Shown here piece by piece: positions 59,034 to 64,000 of a stretch of 64,000 bases of DNA; the first letter of the stretch is position 1, and the number at the start of each line of letters is the position of its first letter. This stretch comes from Serendipita indica DSM 11827. Taxonomy: Eukaryota; Basidiomycota; Agaricomycetes; Sebacinales; Serendipitaceae. Under the pieces are notes generated by a model, which was given only the letters and a program-made list of their open reading frames with translations, did no database searches and was not told the DNA's origin. The stretch covers positions 744,001 to 808,000 of the forward strand of contig CAJVGD010000013.1 of NCBI GenBank assembly GCA_910890315.1. Direction: 5' to 3'. The position numbers were made by a program, and so were the translations under genes.

Positions 59034-62000
59034 TCACAAATAGAACGGGATCCCATACACAACCGGCGCAGATCCCGTGAGATACTTCAGTTTGCACACA
59101 TCTCGCGACTGCGCTACTGCATCAACAACGGACACGTTCTCAGTCTCCCTCGCCGATCCACCGCTCACCATCTCCGCATCTAGCCGGAGCATCGAGAAGA
59201 CAGAATGGGCAAACTTGTCAATGTCTCGGTCGGTCACGTCCCACAAGTTGGCCACCAGTAACGGACTACAAGCAACGTCAACAGCCTAGTCAACACTCTC
59301 ATGGCCCTTCCACACATACCAACCAGCAAGAAGATAGTTGTAGGGTGTACCACTTCTGTCAAAGTCTCCGGCATATGCCATGTGGCCAGAAGAACAGCCC
59401 CATAGCATGGTAGATGCACACCGGTTCAGCGCCCGAATCTTGCTGCCTCGGATGTATTGCTCCGCTCCTCCGTGACCAAAGTAGCTATTATCTAAAGTGT
59501 GAGCACTAGAATAAGATGGAGCAGGACTATATCTCACATGAAGAGATCAGCAGTCTCCAGAGCTTGTTGTACCTCGAACACATTCGGTCGGCGTCCTATG
59601 ATCCCCTTCCAGCCGACCTTTGACATTTGGCGTAACCAGGGCGCAAAAGTTTCTTCCGTGCGTTTGAGATCTCCCTCTGGATTCAGGAGATAGAAAACGT
59701 TGGCAGGATCCAATGGCAAGCCATCCGCGGCTGCTATTGTCGCTGCATCTCCTCGTCCGCGTCGTATCATTCTTGCAAGGTCCAGTCTATCCAGGAGGAA
59801 AGATAGGGATGGGATACGACTAACTGGCCGACCGCGTAGAATTGGCATGCTTTCGAAAGGAAGGCCTTGAAGCTCCTTGTCAAGAACAAGAAACATATGC
59901 TCGTCCAAGCATCCTAGCTCGGTATCCTTGACTTGATCCTTGAGAATGTTTCTTAGCTTCTTGAGAATCTTCCCACAGTTAGCTCGATCTAACGCTACCA
60001 ACTTGCGCCTTACTGTCATCATGTCCTGCCTTTCCGTAAGTCGATGGCCTACGAGCTGATGAGAGTCGAGAATATAGTATGCAAGATCCTCGAGCTCCTC
60101 ATCCTTACAATCATGAGTAAGCGAGGCCATGCATTCGACCAGCGACGGATCAATATTCTTCGGCTGCGACCGGCTTCGCCCATGGGTACCAATGACCTCA
60201 TCAAAGACTGAATTTATCCCGTTCTGGAGAACCATTAGAGATTCCCGGGTCATATTCAAACGCTTGGAGAATATGGTCTGGGATCAGATGAGCGTTGCAA
60301 TAATATTCTGTGGGGAACCCACTTTGAAACCACCGAACCAGCAATACTCCATATTCTCCAGGAGAGTTTTCAACCGATCATCCAATTCGCTTCGTTCGGC
60401 CCACCAGCGAGCTTTGGCGTTACGTCCTTTGCCTGCAACCTCGGCCGCCTTTCTGCCATTCCGCACACTGGATGCAATAATATCATCGAGCTCCTTGACC
60501 ACACTCCCTAAGGGCAACACCTCTGGCTCTTCATCATGTTCTCTGCGGGCGCCACGTTTGAGAGGCAATTTGAAGAGATCGCACTTGTCTTGACGATTAC
60601 GAGCCACTATTAGAGTGTTCCTCGCTTCGTCGTAGCTTATTGTGATGACTGTCCAAGTTGCTGGAAGTGGTCGCCCCGAGCTCACAATTTCGATCGATGA
60701 TGATCGAAGTCGTTGTTCTACACTATTCCAGAATTGGTCATAGATATCTTGCTGCTCCGGCTTGATATCGAGTTGGAATGAGAGCGAAGAGGAGCGTGAG
60801 GTCGGAGGAATATCGTGCCGCTGCTGTACAAGGTCGGGCCATTGCAAGTCTTGAGCAGTGCCTCGTTTTTCGCGCCGACTTATGATGCAGTCTAGCATCT
60901 CCCTTTCCAGAGAAGGCGCGGCGGACGTATCTATGCCTTGTGAGAAATGCTCATGGAGGATGACAAGCATACCAAGCAAATGTGCCACAAGCCAATGTTT
61001 TTCATCATCTTCAATCTTGAGAGTGAGCTGAGAAACAAGCGCAAAGACTAGTGTCATGCAGGCCTCGCGGAGCTGGTGGACAGCTCCTCGAAGGAAGATA
61101 GACTGGGTCGCCTCCTTGCTATGTTCTTCAAGTTCTGCGAGAACCTCAACCAATTGAGATTCTGCACCGTTCCAGCTCTTCTTGGACCGTCTCTTAGGGA
61201 CTAATGGAAGCTTCAAACCTATGGTAATGAGTCCGGAGACGTAGGCATGTTGACTACAATCTCACTGGAACTGCCAATACTTTGTAGATCCGGGTGCGAG
61301 TTGAAGATCTTAGTCGTCTGATCCGACGCGACCTTGCACACTAGCAAGCTTCTCATGATCTACAAATACATTGTCAAGGCCCTGTTCTTACAATCAGGAT
61401 GAGAACTCACAAGAATAGCGTCCATGTTGTCCAACTGATTGAGATCATCTAGCAATTCGTCTTGGCTCTCGTCCATACTCAGGAATGCTACAATTTCGTC
61501 AGCAAACTTTCGCAAGGTCTCAGCTTCGCAATATGCCACTCACCACGTCGGTGTAAAAGTGCTATTGCGAGCGACTCTTGTGCTTTATTCGTTGCATTTC
61601 TACTCGTCCCACACATCTCAATAATGTTCCGAAGCTTCTGAGGTGCTTACTTGTTTGTGTCCAATCCAGCCTGCAGTAGCCTAGCATTTGTTGCCGCAAG
61701 TGAGGCAAATGCGCTGTCAAGGTAGCTCTTTGCCTCTTCCGTGTCTCCATTCCTCTCACGATTGAACGCTAAAAGCAAAAGCATGTACGCGTGGCCGATG
61801 AATGGCTCCTTTACAACCATGAGGCAAGAAGGTACTCTAGAACGAGACTTGCTCACATCTTTGGAGTGAAGGTCCAATTTGGGGAGATAGGACGAAGATT
61901 TGGACGCGGATCGAAGATGAAGGGCAATCTCTAGTTGCAAGCTATTGACCATCAACAATCGAATCGGAGCAAGTATGGCTCCCGCAATACATGAAGCTTC

Positions 62001-64000
62001 CTGGGCGAAATATTCTGCTTCCCTGTAGGTCCCTTTGAGGATGTGGTGACGCGCGATAGCCAGCTGTACGTTCAAGAGATGATTTGCCAGTTCCCAGTTT
62101 AATCCATCGATCTGCGCCGTGTTGTAAAAGCGTGTTCGTGTTTCTTGAGCACCGTCGGGAGGATCGCCCGTTTCGGGAAGGGTTCCAGCCATGTCGGTCA
62201 TATCGAATGGATTTCGTTCTTTGGGAGTGGATTCGACCTCCAAGATCCCTTGTGCTGCCTCGATTACTGAGTTGAAAATCCGAAGGGCTTGTAGATAGCT
62301 CTGAAGGGCATCTGATAATAGCGCCTGGGCGAATAAGCCTAAACCCAAAATCAGGAGCGGGTCACATACGTCTGCCAACTTGATTCTAGCATGCGTCGAA
62401 CAAGCCAGCGCTGCTAGTTGCGATCGCTTGATTCTACAACGCAGCTTATATATAGGGTCCGTATTGTTGGCCAACCCCCAATCAGCGCCAGAAATGATAG
62501 CCTGGGCCTCGGTATAAAGTTCTTTCCTGCTTGATATTAGTGTGCGAATGTCGTCCAAATGATTTTCCTATACCCCTTGTTTAGGTCCCCGACCGTGACC
62601 AAGAAGTATGCATATCGTAAAAGAAAGGCAGAGTGTTCCGTTGCTGCTATGGGTTGATCGCGTATTATGATCTCGCATTCCTCAAAAATTTTCTTCGACT
62701 GTTCATAGAGTTCGAAGTTGAGGCATTGGTCTGCTAATGCAGCGTAGGTATTGAAATAGTCTTGAAGAGATGAGCTCGTCTTCTCACTAATGTTGCTACA
62801 CTTACATTGTTTCTCTTTGTCATACCCGCGTGATCGCAATAGACGGCAGGTTGCATCGAGGATGTAGAGTTTCATTTCGACCAGCCCTATCACGCCAAAA
62901 AGCTTCCAAGTTCTTTCTGGGACAAATAAGACATTTTTGTCAGCTACTTTTCTGCTAGGACAAACCTAGTGTGCCCCAGAACCAGTCAGCATCGTCGAGC
63001 TCCGCTGGAAATGAGTCTGAATGATCTGAGGCAAATCAAGCTATATCATGGGGGGTGATGACGGTACGGACCATAATCTGGAGTTGGTCCATCTGGTGAA
63101 CGCAGAGCATCACGCCCAGTGCAATTGATAATGATTTCAAGCAAACTTGCGGCATTCTGTTCCAGGAGGCGTTTATCACAACCCTTATGGGCATATATGC
63201 ATTGCCAACAGTGCCAGAGGAGACGATACTGAGTGCGCAAATGAATCAAGTTCAGATCCATCTTCGGGTCCTACGGCGAGTCAATGAGCGTCCCATCAGA
63301 CTTATCTACTTACACTGTCAAGAGAATCTCTAATCAACGCGAAGCGCCTCTGAGTCTCGTCGGACCCGTAGCCTCTGCAGTATGCGTATTCTAGCCACAC
63401 AAGTAGAAGTCTGAACATGAGCATTCATAGTGACGTTGGATTGCAGATCTAACCTCGCCAATCGAATGGGATGTTCATCCGAGTAAAAATGCGTAGCTGT
63501 GTCAAAGAGGTGGGAGATCACCGCGTCGAGTCTGCCTTTTCGGCTACCGCGAGCCAATGTTTGAATTTGAGACTCGATCATAGAGCCTCTTAGAGGCATG
63601 GAAAGAGAATGTTGCTCTCCCACCCCTGCCAACGACAGCTCTGGTCCGAGTCGAAGATTAAACGCACCAATGGTGGTAATCTTCCCTATGATTCCACAAG
63701 AAAGTTGACTGAAAAGGGTCGCATTGATTTGGGCACTGGAAAGGACAGGACACTTCTGGTCCAGATCCCGTTTACTCAGGATCAGCCAACATTCGAGTGC
63801 CTTGATATACGTTTCATAGGATGTCTACAGCGAAAATTAGTTGCTCCTCTAGGATGGCTCAAAATACACTACCTTGTTTTCGCCAAGCCTCATGTAGCAT
63901 CCGCCTAGTAGCGAGATTCTCCGTGGCATTTGCGAGAAGAATTGGGACCATGCGTCCTTTTGGCTGTCTATACGACCGTCCTTGAGACAAGAAATGAGAA
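59034..64000 (-). CDS. ESP1: Separase (separin, peptidase C50), 5' end outside window
   Basis: The last exons carry the C50 protease domain: NSYFGHGGAEQYIRGSKIRA with catalytic His at 59474-59472, ALNRCASTMLWGCSSGHMAY with catalytic Cys at 59396-59394, then AGDFDRSGTPYNYLLAG. The end is LWDVTDRDIDKFAHSVFSML and GIPFYL. Upstream, 60259-59534 holds CKDEELEDLAYYILDSHQLV and LVLDKELQGLPFESMPILRG, and 61216-60284 the substrate-binding region with LPATWTVITISYDEARNTLI. The N-terminal half (61650-64000) is an alpha-helical TPR-like superhelix over many short exons, for example YFNTYAALADQCLNFELYEQ. Coding continues to 64000, so the start is missing. Separase cleaves cohesin kleisin at anaphase. Both catalytic residues are present. 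Confidence 0.9.

Overview
The window is a stretch of chromosome from a filamentous basidiomycete, most likely an agaricomycete. The evidence is a compact layout with about 22 gene loci on both strands, many introns of about 45-70 nt with GTRNGT donors and YAG acceptors, and family content typical of that group: F-box/LRR genes, a DUF6533 membrane protein, a TKL-like kinase, a GH5 hydrolase and a PAK-type kinase with a PBD. A Rhizoctonia-like (Ceratobasidiaceae) origin fits the F-box and kinase families but is inference. I see no operons, CRISPR array, rRNA, recognisable tRNA or intact transposon.

Left part (1-25 kb). The end of a PRM1-like cell-fusion protein is followed by a small homeodomain regulator and an ER-lumenal Hsp70-like chaperone (LHS1/HYOU1 type) ending in HQDL. 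On the minus strand comes a long low-complexity protein with a RanBP2-type zinc finger, read here as one six-exon gene. At 11.9-14 kb lies a decayed accessory patch: a tandem pair of small Cys/His-rich genes sharing an intron position, then LRR-like remnants of an F-box-type gene. Next are a DUF6533 multi-pass membrane protein, a single-pass membrane protein, an unrecognised protein with a polyQ tail, a TKL-like protein kinase and, divergently, a GH5 hydrolase.

Middle part (25-46 kb). This is dense housekeeping: NST1; polyadenylation factor PFS2, convergent with NST1 and divergent from DNA polymerase epsilon subunit DPB2; a TFIID TAF8/TAF3-like histone-fold protein; a bacterial-type (probably mitochondrial) glutamyl-tRNA synthetase; an unrecognised protein with tandem SUMO-interacting-like motifs; a first F-box protein; a small RRM-RS protein; and a complex I NDUFA6-like LYR subunit.

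Right part (46-64 kb). A large PAK-type kinase with a PBD and unusual catalytic motifs starts 76 bp from the NDUFA6 gene. It is followed by an APC-family amino-acid permease, a second F-box paralogue, a long coiled-coil protein and the carboxy-terminal part of separase, which runs off the right edge.

The neighbours do not form one pathway. Several are separate parts of gene expression (TFIID, PFS2, RRM-RS, RanBP2 zinc finger) and chromosome maintenance (DPB2, separase, coiled-coil protein), which is usual for a fungal core region. No clear new multi-gene system was found. The best leads are the duplicated Cys/His genes, the atypical PAK kinase, the SIM-bearing unknown protein and the GC-AG introns. 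Exon joins were derived by hand from splice consensus, phase and family resemblance.
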